Below are positions 48,238 to 60,026 of a DNA stretch of 64,000 bases, piece after piece. Position 1 is the first letter of the stretch; every line of letters begins with the position of its first letter. The translations under genes were made by a program, and so were the position numbers. Below the pieces are notes generated by a model that was not told the origin of the DNA, did not search any database, and was given only the letters and a program-made list of their open reading frames with translations. The stretch lies in NCBI GenBank assembly GCA_035048815.1, contig JAUCBN010000011.1, positions 14,843,501 to 14,907,500 on the forward strand, read 5' to 3'. Source of the stretch: Abelmoschus esculentus (taxonomy: Eukaryota; Streptophyta; Magnoliopsida; Malvales; Malvaceae).

Positions 48238-49609
48238 TGATGAGTGCCTAAAAGGAAGTAATTTACTACCCTTCTTATGGTACTTTATGCACCTATTATA
48301 CACCCATTTGAACTGCATCATATACTCTTTGCTCAAATATTGGATATTCCGTTATCACCACATACAAAGTTAATATTTATAGAGAATACAGATATTATTA
48401 CAATTTCTATACATGCAGGAATATTAAGAGCCGAAGCGGTAGAAAAACTATGTGAAGGCCGAGGCAGAAGACCGGCCGCGGTAGAATCCAGTGTGGCAGG
48501 GCCAACAACAGAGGTGCATCAGAAGATAAAAATATAGAGAATATTTTAGAAGACTCATCGCATCAATCGGACCAAGCTAGCGTGCTCAAAGACCAATTCA
48601 AAGACCAAGCGGGAAATCCTTTTCTAGAAGGCGTCAAACTTGGAAATATTAGAATCCTTGAAGAAGACTTGTTCCCTACTCCAAGTTGAAGTCTATTTAG
48701 GAAATGTTTGCCTTAGGTTAATTCTATAAATATACTAGTCGGCCACATTATCTAGGAGAGCCGATTTGTAGAGAAAACCTTTCCTCCCTAAGAATTGTAC
48801 TTCTATGATAACATGTTGTAAAATTCTTAGGGATAGGTGAAGGTTGTTGATATTAGTGAGAGGAGATTGGTTCTTGTATTCTTGTTCTTATGCAATAAAA
48901 TCAGAGTTTGCTTATCCTATTGTCATTCTTTGTTCTTGTATCCAAGCCCGAGAGGGAAGTTTGCAAGTAATCTATTTATCTAACATCAGGAGGTGTAGAT
49001 TCATGAAAGGGATAAGTACGGTGTCGGCGACACTAACTCGACCTATACCCTTGTGGAGGCACTAAGGGGTAGGTTAAGAGTTTCAGCAGCTAAAAGAAGT
49101 ATTGGATTGGTTGGTGGTTAACTTTGGTTTACGCCGAGAGGTATCGTCAAGGACCGAGCATCAATAGTACTTTGCCTCAGAGATGAGCGGAGTCACTTAC
49201 GGATATTTTGTTGAACTTTGATACTTCTGCTCACGAACAAAAGATTGCCGCGACAGAGGAGCACCAGCATTATCGAGGCAGTATCTGCAGTATTATCGAA
49301 GCAGTATTGTGCGATTGCATTGGACAAGAAGGAGATCAATTTAATCCACTAATTAACACAACTGGATCCTACCCGCTTTCTCTATAATCGTTCTCAACTC
49401 TTTATTTTATGTTTTGTTATTTACTTATTTAGTTAGATAAAACAAACCATCTTATCTATGTTTTTATTTTATTCTCAGGAGCAAGGGAACGAAGGAAGAC
49501 ATATTAAGTATACAAATTCCTGTGGAGACGATACACAATATACTTATTATTTTATTACTTGACGACGTGTACACTTGCACTGAAAATAGTTCTTATACCA
49601 CACCTATCA
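48238..49609 (+). mobile_element. Solo LTR S (Athila type) inside element F LTR
   Basis: Starts TGATGAGTGCC and ends CACCTATCA, 1372 bp, flanked by tatac on both sides. F's LTR reads on directly as tatac|CAATCCCTGTGGAG. Such a lone LTR arises when the two LTRs of an element recombine. Confidence 0.85.
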
Positions 49610-49708
49610 TATACCAATCCCTGTGGAGACGATACACGATATACTTATCACTTTATTACTTGGCGACGTGTACACTTGCACTCAATTGCGCTTTTATTAC
49701 ACGCATCA
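49610..49708 (+). repeat. Element F 5' LTR, last piece (first 5 bases are S TSD)
   Basis: tatac then CAATCCCTGTGG to ACGCATCA, matching the last ~95 bases of the other Athila-type LTRs. Confidence 0.85.
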
Positions 49709-49714
49709 AGTTTT

Positions 49715-49733
49715 TGGCGCCGTTGCCGGGGAT
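49715..49733 (+). other. Element F primer-binding site (tRNA-Asp)
   Basis: TGGCGCCGTTGCCGGGGAT, complementary to the 3' end of plant tRNA-Asp including CCA; typical of Athila-type elements. Confidence 0.9.
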
Positions 49734-49847
49734 TGGCAACTAAATTTTGGTTTTCTTTATTTTCTTGCTCTTTAACTATTCTTTATCTAACTTTAATTCT
49801 AATAATTTATTTATTTTATTCTTTATTAACTTTGACTTATTTGGTTT

Positions 49848-51553
49848 ATGACCAGGGCAAACCTGTTCCAAGTCATGTATGATCCACCAAGAAGACAAAT
49901 TCTACCTGTTGATCTTAATGTACTGTCACCAGCAATGCCGCAACAACCATTGCCGTGACCATTGCCGAGGTAGCCCACTGTTAGAAACAATTTGATGGAA
50001 GATCTAACCGGACTCAATCCTAGCGTAGTCACCCCAGAAATCAAAGCAACTCACATTGAACTCAAACCAATGATGTTCAACATGTTGAACACAATTGGAC
50101 AGTTTAGTGGGTCTACTACGGAAGATGCAAGGCAGCATCTTAAATCTTTCATGGAAGTGTGCAACTCTTTCATGATTTAAGGAGTCCATAAAGATATTTT
50201 AAGGTTAAAATTGTTCCCTATTCACTGAGGGATAGGGCAAAAACTTGGTTGAATGGTATCCCAGCAGGATCCATAGGATCTTGGGAGGAACTCTGTCGAT
50301 AATTCATTACGAGATTTAACCCGACAAATCTCTATGATCGCATCCATAATAAAATCACATCATTTCGACAAGATGAAGATGAACCGATGTATGAGGCATG
50401 GGAACGCTACAGAGAATTGTTAAACAAATGCCCACTATATGTTTTTCCCTTGTGGACGGAAGTCTCCATGTTTTATAATGCTACCTATGCCTACACAAGA
50501 ATGATTCTAGACACTTCCGCAAATGGGACACTTTTGGATAGAGCAACCGCGGAGGCCATTGAGATTCTAAACAAAATCACAAGGAACGATTTCCAATTTC
50601 CAACATCAAGGCGAGGAGGAATGAGACGTCTTGTCATAGCCCATGAATTAGATAGATCCAGTTCGGTGGCAGCACAATTGGCTTCTCTGACCAAGATAGT
50701 TTAGAATATGCAAGCCCAAAGAAACATACATGAGGTTAAGGCAGTTAACTCATCGGATTACATGCAAGATGAGGAGACCAACCTATATGTTGGAAAATAT
50801 AACAGAAACAATCAAATGATGTCCAACAATTACAACCCATCCTGGAAAAGGCATCCAAATTTTTTATGGAGTAACCCTAATAATGCCTTAAATCCAATTA
50901 ATCAAGCCCCTGGATTCCAGCATCAAAACCAAAACCTGCCACAGCAAAAAACTCAACAGCCCATGCCACAACAGCAGGTACAACATCAACAGTCTTTGAA
51001 TGCATTGGCAGATTCTCTCACGGCTTTTATGACAAGGACTGATGCTTACATGACCGAGAATAGCCGATTCATGAAGTGTACTAATGAATTCATGAACCGA
51101 ACCGAGATGAGACTGCAGAACCAGAAGGCCACGATAAAATCTCTAGAAACCCAAGTTGGTCAATTTGCCCAACGACAAAACACTCAACCACCAGGGAGTT
51201 TACCTAGCAATACCGAAGTTGCTAAGATGTTAGGCCACGAGCAATGAAAGATAATTACAACAAGAAGTGGCCTACAATTAAAAGATAAAGAAGGGACCTC
51301 AACCGATAGAGTCCAACTAGAAAAGCAACATCATAAGGACTTAGAAGTTGAGCAGGACCCTGCCGAAAGCACTACCACGGCAGCAGAACCAGAAGTATCA
51401 AAACCACCTGCCGAGGCAGTTGCAGATAAGTTCACCCTAGGTATTAAACTCAATATCCAAGGAAACCTGGAGGATATAAGACCACCACCTTCGTTCCCAC
51501 AGAGGCTAAAGAAGCACAAACAGGATAACCAATTTCAGAAATTCCTAAACATA
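49848..51553 (+). pseudogene. gag: Element F gag (degenerate)
   Basis: ATG 49848, in the same context as A's 3924, followed by an ~84-base deletion. Then EIKATHIELKPMMFNML and the gag core shared with A. Stops: 49956 TGA, 49971 TAG (A has CAG), 50178 TAA (A has CAA), 50300 TAA, 50702 TAG (A has CAG), 51245 TGA. A one-base deletion near 50215 (ttccct versus ttcccct in A) changes frame. The Gln-rich part (50708-51247) is open. Useful mainly as the partner copy for reading A's mutations. Confidence 0.85.
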
Positions 51554-52351
51554 TTGAAGCAGGTCCATATCAACTTGCCACTAGTTGAGGCTATTGAACA
51601 AATGCCCAACTATGCCAAGTTCTTAAAGGACATAGTATCCAAACGACGAAGGCTAGGGGAATTTGAAACGGTGGCAGCCACAGCAGGTTGCATGGCTATG
51701 TTGCATAATCACATGCCGCCCAAGCTAAAAGATCCTGGTTGCTTCACAATCCCATGTGCGATTGGGGATGGTTATAAAGGAAAGACCCTATGCAACTTGG
51801 GAGCAAGCATCAACCTTATGCCCAAATCAGTTTTTCAAAAACTTGGAATAGGATGGGCAAAACCAACAACAATACTGCTCCAACTTGCGGATCGGTCCTA
51901 TGTGCATCTTGAAGGCAAAATTGAGGAAATCCAAGTGAAGGTCAACAAGTTTATATTTCCTGCCAACTTTCATATCCTTGATTATGAAGCCGACAACAAT
52001 GCACCGATCATATTGGGTCAACCTTTCCTTGCTACTGGACGCACCATCATTGATGTGGAAAATGGCGAGCTCACAATGCGGATAAATGATCAACAAGTCA
52101 AGTTGAATGCCTTCCACAATCTTCCAAATTCAGACGCTCCAGCAGAATGTAAGACTCTCCATACTCCAAATCAGGGTACTAAAACATCTTGCCTGGGCAG
52201 CACACTCGGCAGACTGTTCGGTAAACGAATAAAACCCAAAGGAGAAGCTGAATGCACTGAAGGGACTGGCCAACTCATGAAGAAAGATACGGGTCAGAAA
52301 GAGATAATGAAAGTGGGAGATGCATTCACATGCACTCTACAAGTAACATAA
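51554..52351 (+). pseudogene. PR: Element F protease (Asp to Asn)
   Basis: Open frame of 265 codons, continuing the second gag frame. It aligns with A's protease (EAIEQMPNYAKFLKDIVS, IILGQPFLATG), but the active-site DLGAS reads NLGAS: codon 51794 is AAC where A has GAC. After IND QQVKLNAF the sequence differs from A and ends at TAA 52349, with no RT frame behind it. The changed C-terminal tail (CLGSTLGRLFGKRIK) suggests an established alternative end, not a chance break. Confidence 0.8.
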
Positions 52352-52849
52352 TCTTTTCCCTTCCATTTTAATTATTATATTAGGGTTAGTTTATATATTA
52401 TTATTTTCAGTATTTTATGTTGTTATGCTTTATTTTCAGTATTTTATGTTTTTATGTTTCTTTTAATAAATAAAGCAACGAATACAAAAAAAATTATGCC
52501 ACAGTAGGAAGTCTGCTACTACTGTAGTACACTGTGTCAAAGCCGCAAAATTCCTAACGGGCAGAAATAGTGTAACGGCTCTCTGCCGAGATATCCTCCG
52601 CAGCAGTAACTGTGCAACAAGGCAGTAAATGCCTAACAACTATTTTTTTAACAGTCATATTTTTACAGCCTATCTAAGCAAACTCATTGCTGTGCATTAT
52701 TTACTCTTGCATTCTTGCTAATTTTGTTTCTTGAACAATCTTGCTCTCATTATCTTTCCAATCTCTTGAAATTCTCAAAACTCTATACATTCTTACCAGC
52801 ATTCTTACAACTTATTTTCAAGAACATCGCATCAACATTCGAATCCTCC
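52352..52849 (+). other. Element F spacer between protease and ORF2
   Basis: AT-rich, with a direct repeat of TTTATTTTCAGTATTTTATG near 52402-52450. No coding sequence. RT, RNase H and integrase, present at this place in A, are missing. Confidence 0.65.
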
Positions 52850-53655
52850 ATGGCCGCAAACAAACGCTTTGCCAATATCATCACAGCAGAACATTTCCAA
52901 AGATCTTTCGTTGCACGACAGTTATGGGAGGAACAAGGATTCCAACACACCATTGAAGAAAACTATGGCATCGACCCATTCTTGTTCGACAAGATCGAAG
53001 ATCAAGATTGGGAAAAATTTTGCCTCCAACCTTCTATAGCAAATGCCATAATTGTAAGAGAATTTTATGCGCATTGTCCGAACAGGGACACGCTGTTCGT
53101 CTACTACCAGGGTAAGCCATTAAAGCTTGATGTTGAGGCAATAAATGATTACTACAGCCTTATCCCCATACGCGATGAACATGGTGATTTGCAGCCAATA
53201 CCGAGGATTACACGGCCATCAAGGATGAACTTTACTACGACAATACTCCATGGGAAACCGGTGCCCATAGGGGTTGTGTAACAAGGCTCAGCCTTAAACC
53301 CGAAGCCAAGCTTTGGTGCACATTTGTCAAACGACGCCTCATGCCCATCGCCCATAACAACACAATTGATAGAAGAAGATTATTGCTCATTCATTCAATC
53401 ATCAACAAAAGGACCATCAATGTTGGAGAAATCATTCTTCAAGAAATTTATGATTGTGGTAAGAAAGAACGAGGTCCATTATATTTCCCTAGTTTAATAT
53501 CTGCCCTATGCATTGCTGCAGGTGTCCTTATAGAAGAAAACGATGAATACACAATACAAAGGCAAGGTTGGACAAGAGAATTCTGCCATAGAAAGATGCA
53601 GATCACCTAAGCAGACCCGATGCAAGAAACACCTCAACAATTCACTGCCAACTTT
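52850..53655 (+). pseudogene. Element F ORF2: 'putative plant transposon protein' domain (frameshifted)
   Basis: Probable start ATG 52850 (MAANKRFANIITAEHF). The frame gives LWEEQGFQHTIE, IVREFYAH and KLDVEAINDYYSL, then TAA at 53279. A second frame (about 53285-53610) continues LWCTFVKRRLMPIAHNN, LLIHSIINKRTINVGE and FPSLISALCIAAGVLI. Together these resemble the plant retroelement domain called putative plant transposon protein (PF20167 as I recall it), which usually lies downstream of pol or alone. Function unknown. A frameshift near 53280 breaks it, and element D cuts the 3' end at 53656. Confidence 0.65.
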
Positions 53656-54224
53656 TGTAACCCCCTTAGCCCGGGCTGGACGAAACCGGCACTAATGGGT
53701 CACACGGGGAATATCAAACCAAACCCGCGAAGGTTCGATTCGATAAACAACCCTAAAAACCGTAACATTTTTTTTCTTTTTATTTTATCTTACCTAGATG
53801 CACGATTAAACTCCTATGTGTAATTAACTCAAGTAAGACAGAGACAGTCACAATTCATTCATTATAAGTAAATCAATCAAACGCATACATGATTAGGGAC
53901 CAAAAACGTGAGGAACTAATTTACATCACCATATTCATAATCAATCCACCGGATAACAAATAAACAAGCTTATCACATTCAATGTACAGTTCAGATCATA
54001 CAAGGTATCTTAATTAATCCATTTTACGTTCTAGCATTTATGGACTTAATTGCATAATATGTAATATTAGGTATTTCATCCATCTTAAATCATACGATAT
54101 GTATTCAGATTAAAACATGAATCATGGTGTCACAACATCACCTAAAATTACACATAAGTTCACTGTATTTGTTACTAAATTAAATCCTACGTTTCATGCA
54201 TTCAAAACTCTCGAATTGCCCTTT

Positions 54225-54410
54225 TTAAGCCAGGTGTTTCGAAACAGCCCTTGGAGTGTTTCGGAACACGTCACCTATTTCAAAACAGGCCATAGAGTGT
54301 TTCGGAACAGCCAATTCTAGTAGAATTTGGTACCGAACACTAGTTCGATACAAGCATGTCCAGTAGCATAAGGGTATCGATACTGCCACAGGGTGTTTCG
54401 ATACCCCCTG
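54225..54410. repeat. TTCGAAAC/ATCGATAC module in element D LTR
   Basis: Short self-complementary words (GTTTCGAAAC, GTATCGATAC, GGTACCGAAC) repeat over ~190 bases; counterparts at 62640-62830, 20090-20330 and 28075-28325. Confidence 0.7.
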
Positions 54411-55129
54411 TGTTCGGGACTGGGGTATGACGTTTCAAGCTCATTTAAGCCACCCAAGCATAAACATTAATAACCCGAAACTATATGAAACTTTCCTAGG
54501 CATATTCATCAACATAAACACACCTTAAACCATTTGTAAAGATCACAAGGAGACCTATAGGCATGCTTCCTAAAGATTGAATAGCAACATAACAAACATG
54601 CTAAGCCATGCTTCACAATTCAAACATATCCAAAGTTCAACAAATAACAATCAATTAATAATGGTCTTATTACAACATGAAACAAAGCCTAAAAGCTCAC
54701 TCCTCTCATAGATTGTGTTACACATTGCCTTGCCCAATTTATTTGCCAAAAACATACCAAATTCAAGTGATCTTCCCCTTGGTTTCCTTGCCTCGAACGT
54801 AGTTCCAAGTGCCTTTATTTTTCTGCAAGGATGAAAAGAGAGCTTAAGCAAACTTGCTTAGTGAGGAAGCTCTACACTAATCATCAATGCATCCATTTTA
54901 AATCATGAAGAAAATATAATTTGAAACACATTATTAAGTCATGCATGTTAACATCTCATGCCCATAATCTTGAAATCATATGCATCCTTGAATTCACATA
55001 ACCTTTACAAAACAATTTATAAATGATGTACAATCTTAATCTCAAATTCATGTATGTATATTGGCATTCTAGTGACCACTTAATGTGAACCTCAAGTTCA
55101 CCGAATACACGGATCCTTTTCTCAACATG

Positions 55130-55370
55130 CATCGATCGGACACTTAGTCACCCTTGTATACATGTTATCCCCCACTACACACGGTTGGACACAAAGTCAC
55201 CCTTGTTTACGTATGGGTCAACTATATGCACGGTCGGACACAAAGTCACCCTTGTTTACATATAGGCAAGCTCTACACGCACGGTCGGACACAAAGTCAC
55301 CCTTGTTTACGTGTAGGCGGCACTACCACGCACGGTTGGACACAAAGTCTCCCTTGTTTACGTGTAGGCA
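55130..55370. repeat. Tandem array in element D 3' LTR
   Basis: Five units of about 50 bases with GGACACAAAGTCACCCTTG then TTTACGTGTAGGC. The first unit is degenerate. Open frames across it are by-products. Confidence 0.88.
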
Positions 55371-57147
55371 ATATCATTGTTCTCTTTATTTTATAGTGCA
55401 CTCAATCCTAATGACATGTCATTCGTATTCGAATCTAAAGTTAGTATCACTAAGCCAATATCATAATCGAATGTGCATGATAACTTGCTGCTCATAATGC
55501 ATGCATAATATGTTCAACAAATGAACCAAAGCCATGCCCAAGGCACTATCATGTATAAGGCAATTAACCACATTGTATTCCAAATCATTTCTCATAATTT
55601 TCCATAATCATGGATGCTAAATAAGCTATGCGTTTCAGCAAGTAATTCTCATGTATGCATCATTTCAAATCATGCTCATGCATTTGCATAAATCTCATTG
55701 CATTACCAACATAATGCCTTTGTAACATGTAGCCGAAACTCATACCGGTTTATCAAAACAAATACTTCACTTACTCTTGAACTATGGAAGGTTTTCACAC
55801 TCTTCTATAGCTCCCAAAAACAGAACATACCAAACGCGATTCACTTTAAATCCAAAATCACTCACCAACAAGCGAAACGAGCTTTCGCCGCTATCCGATG
55901 ATCGCACCAATGCACCCGCAATCAAGCTTCTTCTTGTACCTCTTCTACAACATTAAAAACAGAGCATTCTCACATCATTACATGCTCAAACCAACAGCCA
56001 TATCCGTTCACCGTTAAACTACCAAAAACTTAACCGAAAAGACCGAAAACTAAGCCGAAACATAACCGAACAACATCATCCCAAAACCTAACGAATCTAA
56101 CATCTAATCCACCTCAATTATGATCCAAAAACACATCCAAACCATCCTTATATCTCCAGCAACATTTAAGCATCCAAAACAGCCCATAAAACAATCGAAA
56201 AGCACCTTAAAACTACACCGATTGCATTATTCCGGGATTAAATTAATGTGATATCAAATCAAGACTCAATTAATCATTAAATCAACATAAAAACATGATT
56301 GAATTCATCTAATTTCAAGCATTAAATGAGATCCAAAAGGATTTCACAAAAACATCACAAAATCACTAGATCTAACATTAAAAACATAGAATCAAGTTTT
56401 TATTCCAAGATTAGCAAGCTAATACTTGGGAATTTCAATAAAGAACCTTAGAAAAGAATAAAAATCCAGAAAATTACCTTCAAGATCTATTCACCAAAAA
56501 TATGAGATTTTCCCCTTCTTGATTCCTTGTAATTTGATGTAGATTCGATGAAATCGATGCTTAGGTTTTGTAAAGGATGGAAAGATGATGCAAGTGATGT
56601 AATCTTTATGGAAAAAGATGCAAAAATCAGCAAAGAATTGAAGAGAAAAGATGAAGAGAAAGTGGAGAGAAAATGAGAGAAAAAGATAAGAGAAAATATG
56701 AGAAAAAGTGGTTTTGAGAGAAAATGATTAAAAACCAAATTAAAGTAATTAAAAATACCTTTTTGGTGAATAAATTATAATTAAAAATTAGAATTGGGTT
56801 TATGGCCCTCTAAGGATTCTAAGTTTAGCTTGCTTTTCAATTTAGTCACTAAAATACATTAATTGCCGAAAATTACAAAATAAGTCCTCCAATTTTCCAA
56901 AAATTACAAATTGGTCATTTATGCATAATTAAGCATAATTAAAAATCATTATAAAATCCAAATTATTTTCTTTTAATTTGAAACATATTTTTAATATTTC
57001 AAACCACCTTCCAAATTATTATTTTTCTTAATTAAAAATATCCTTATTTTATTTTTCCCAGAATTAATGAACCGGAGAACCTGATTCGTCCCGAATCGAA
57101 TTCCCCTAACTAAGCCTAACTAATAACCCCCAAAACGAGATGTTATA

Positions 57148-57161
57148 ACTCTCCCCCTCTT
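57148..57161 (-). other. Element D polypurine tract
   Basis: Minus strand AAGAGGGGGAGAGT directly before the LTR. Confidence 0.88.
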
Positions 57162-57356
57162 AAGAAAATTTCGTCCTCGAAATTTACCTGAAGTAAACAA
57201 GTGAGGAAACTGCTCCTCCATGCTTTTCCTTGTCTCCCAAGTTGCTTCTTCAACACCTCGGTGTTTCCAAAGCACTTTAACCAAATCTTTGATCTTCCCT
57301 CGAAGAACCTTTGTATCCACATCCAAAATTCTCACCGGCTCTTCCTCAAAACTCAT
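57162..57356 (-). pseudogene. CHR: Element D chromodomain (end of polyprotein)
   Basis: Frame MSFEEEPVRILDVDTK, LVKVLWKHRGVEEATWE, MEEQFPHLFTS, GKFRGRNF; a complete C-terminal chromodomain with both aromatic positions (W in VLWKH, W in ATWE). It is separated from the integrase piece only by TAG at 57369, in the same frame, where C has AAG. It would bind modified histone tails and bias integration (family knowledge). Confidence 0.85.
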
Positions 57357-57368
57357 ATCCTCTCTTAA

Positions 57369-58004
57369 CTAGATCTCCTCAACTGGTACAACATGAGAAG
57401 GATCCGATCTATATCTACGAAGAATCGATACATGTAAAACATCATGCATCTTACTCAACTCCTCCGGCAACCTCAACCTATAAGCAACAGGACCAACACA
57501 CTCCAACACCTCATATGGTCCAATAAAACGAGGACTCAACTTACTCTTACGTCCAAACCTCATCACCTTCTTCCATGGAGAAACCTTAAGAAACACTTTG
57601 TCCCTAACATCATACTCTATCTCCATACGCTTCAAATCGGCATAGGACTTCTGCCTATCCGAAGCTCCCTTAAGCTTAGCACATATCAACTTAACTTTCT
57701 CATTCTTATCCTTCAACACTTGAGGCAAAGAAACATACTTTTGTCCAACATCCTTCCAACACAAAGGTGTACGACACTTACGCCCACACAACGCCTCAAA
57801 TGGTGTCATCTGTATACTCGTCTGAAAACTATTATTATAAGCAAACTCTACCAACGGCAATTGCTTCTCCCAAGAACCCTGAAACTCGATGACACAATAC
57901 CACAACATATCCTCCAAAGTTTGAATAACACGCTCAGACTGTCCATCCGTCTGTGGATGATAAGCCGTACTAAAACTAAACCTCGTACCCAAAGCTGTCT
58001 GCAA
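57369..58004 (-). pseudogene. IN: Element D integrase, C-terminal half
   Basis: Same frame as the preceding integrase piece; a TAG at 58011 separates them. It contains the catalytic Glu (GQSERVIQTLEDM, near residue 25), LVEFAYNNSFQTSI, the GPYEVLECVGPVAYRL domain and DVLHVSILRRY. Confidence 0.85.
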
Positions 58005-58010
58005 ACTCCT

Positions 58011-59012
58011 CTAAAACTTGGATGTAAACCGCGGATCTCTATCCGATATGATCGACTTAGGCACACCATGCAACCTCACTACCTCAGAAACATACAAATC
58101 TGCCAACTTATCCATGGAGTACGTCGTATGCACGACAAGAAAATGTGCACACTTCGTAAACCTATCAACAATCACCCATATAGAATCCTTTTTGGACGGT
58201 GTTAAAGGTAACCCCGTCACAAAATCCATGGTAACTCTCTCCCATTTCCATTCCGGAACTTGAACCGGTTGTAACAAACCTGCAGGGAACTGATGTTCAG
58301 CTTTCACCCGCTGACACACCATACAACGAGAAACAAACTTCGTCACATCTCTCTTTAAACCAACCCAAAAGTACACACTTTTGAGATCTCTATACATCTT
58401 CACACTACCCGGATGCATAGAAAACGGACTAGTATGAGCCTCCACCAGGATAGCCTGCCTCAACTCCTGATCATCCGGCACCACAATCCGACCTCTAAAA
58501 CACGACACCTCATCATCATCAAAATGATACTCGGTCGGTCTGCCCTCGGCAATATCCTCCACAAAAGGTACCAAAGTCTCATCCTCCAACTGTTTCACCT
58601 TGATTATCTCAACCAAAACTGGTTTTACTTGCAACTCCGCCACTAAACCACCTTCCTTAGAGATACTCAGTCTAGCAAACATTGCTCTCAACTCAACCGC
58701 CGCCTTACGGCTCAAAGCATCGGCCACTATATTGGCTTTCCCCGGATGATACTCAATCGATAAATCATAATCCTTAAGCAACTCCATCCATCTTCGTTGC
58801 CTAAGATTCAAATCCTTTTGTGACATGAGATACTTCAAACTCTTATGATCCGTGTATATAGTACACTTCTCTCCATACAAGTAATGTCTCCAAATCTTCA
58901 AAGCAAAAACCACCGCTGCCAACTCCAAATCATGTGTCGGATAATTCTTTTCATGTACCCTCAACTGTCTAGAAGCATAAGCTACAACTTTCCCTCTTGC
59001 ATCAAAACACAC
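58011..59012 (-). pseudogene. RH-IN: Element D RNase H end and integrase N-terminal half
   Basis: RNase H: DLELAAVVFALKIWRHYL, IYTDHKSLKYL, ADALSRK. Integrase: MHPGSVKMY, CMVCQRV, first Asp in VTMDFVTGLP and second in SIISDRDPRF. Ends at TAG 58011 in SKF*RSL, a stop also present in B (24550), while C has TGG. A frameshift near 58992 separates it from the RT/RNase H piece. Confidence 0.87.
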
Positions 59013-59551
59013 CCAAGACCAACATACGATGCATCACTATAAACCATAAAATCCTTACCGGATTCGGGTTGTACCAACACCGGTGCACTAGTCAACACTT
59101 CTTTCAACTTCTCAAAACTCTTTTGTTGACTTTCTTTCCACTTAAAAGGAACCTTATTTTGCAACAACTTGGTCATAGGAGCAGCAATGCTCGAAAAACC
59201 CTCAACGAACCTACGATAATACCCAGCCAAACCTAGGAAACTCTGAACCTCTGACACCGATCTCGGTTGCTTCCAACCCATAACCGCCTCTATCTTCTTT
59301 GGATCCACACTAATACCCTTTTCCGACACCACATGACCAAGAAACACCCCTTTTTTAAACCAAAACTCACACTTACTTAACTTAGCATACAACTGGTTCT
59401 CTTTCAATGCTTGCAACACCAACTGCAAATGTCGATCATGATCTTCCTCGGTACGTGAATACACGAGGATATCATCTATGAACACTACCACAAACTGATC
59501 CAAGTACTCATGAAACACCCGGTTCATCATCCATAAGAGAAGCAGGGGCAT
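58982..59551 (-). pseudogene. RT: Element D reverse transcriptase C-terminal part and start of RNase H
   Basis: MNRVFHEYLDQFVVVFIDDILVYS with catalytic FIDD, then CEFWFKKGVFLGHVVS, SFLGLAGYYRRFVEGFS and the RNase H start YSDASYVGLGCVL. The frame is lost at its end by an indel near 58992 (EGK). Confidence 0.87.
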
Positions 59552-60026
59552 TCGTCAAACTAAACGATATCACCAAAAACTCATAATAACCATACCTTGT
59601 CCGAAAAGCCGTTTTCAACACATCCTCCTCTTTCACTTTCAACTGGTAGTACCCCGATCTCAAATCAATCTTCGAGAACACACTTGCTCCTCGAAACTGA
59701 TCAAACAAATCATCAATCCTCGACAAAGGATACTTATTCTTCACGGTCAACTTATTCAATTGCCGGTAATCAATGCACATCCTTATTGTGCCATCTTTCT
59801 TCTTCATAAACAACACCGGTGCACCCCAAGGTGACACACTCGGTCGTATAAAAACACGGTCAAGCAACTCCTGCAACTGCATCTTTAACTCCTTTAACTC
59901 CTTAGGTGCCATGCGATAAGGAGCAATGGACACCGGATTAGTACCAGCATAAAGCTCGATTAAACTCCACCTCACGATTAGGAGGTAATCTTGGCAACTC
60001 CTCAAGAAACACTTCCGGAAAGTCAC
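59508..60026 (-). pseudogene. RT: Element D reverse transcriptase N-terminal part
   Basis: YAGTNPVSIAPYRMAPKEL, VSPWGAPVLFMKKKDG, RMCIDYRQLNKLT, FSKIDLRSGYYQL, EFLVISFSLTNAPA: the Del/Tekay RT order. Frameshifts at about 59963 (from gag-protease) and 59535 (to the FIDD piece) delimit it. Confidence 0.87.

Larger units (their letters stand above)
53656..57147 (-). repeat. Element D 3' LTR
   Basis: 3492 bp. On the minus strand it starts TATAACATCTCG (canonical TGTAACATCCCG, with changes) and ends GGGGGTTACA. Confidence 0.9.

Noticed and set aside
49505..49708. Local tandem duplication of the LTR 3' end
   Set aside because: The tatac repeats and the TG...CA ends show a nested solo LTR (S) instead.
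49715..49733. tRNA-Asp gene fragment
   Set aside because: Only the complement of the tRNA 3' end is present and it lies seven bases after an LTR, so it is a primer-binding site.
55154..55497. Overlapping ORFs with repeated HGRTQSHPCL or ARSDTKSPLFT
   Set aside because: Translation of the LTR tandem array in two frames; the same appears at 63573-63916 in the paired LTR.
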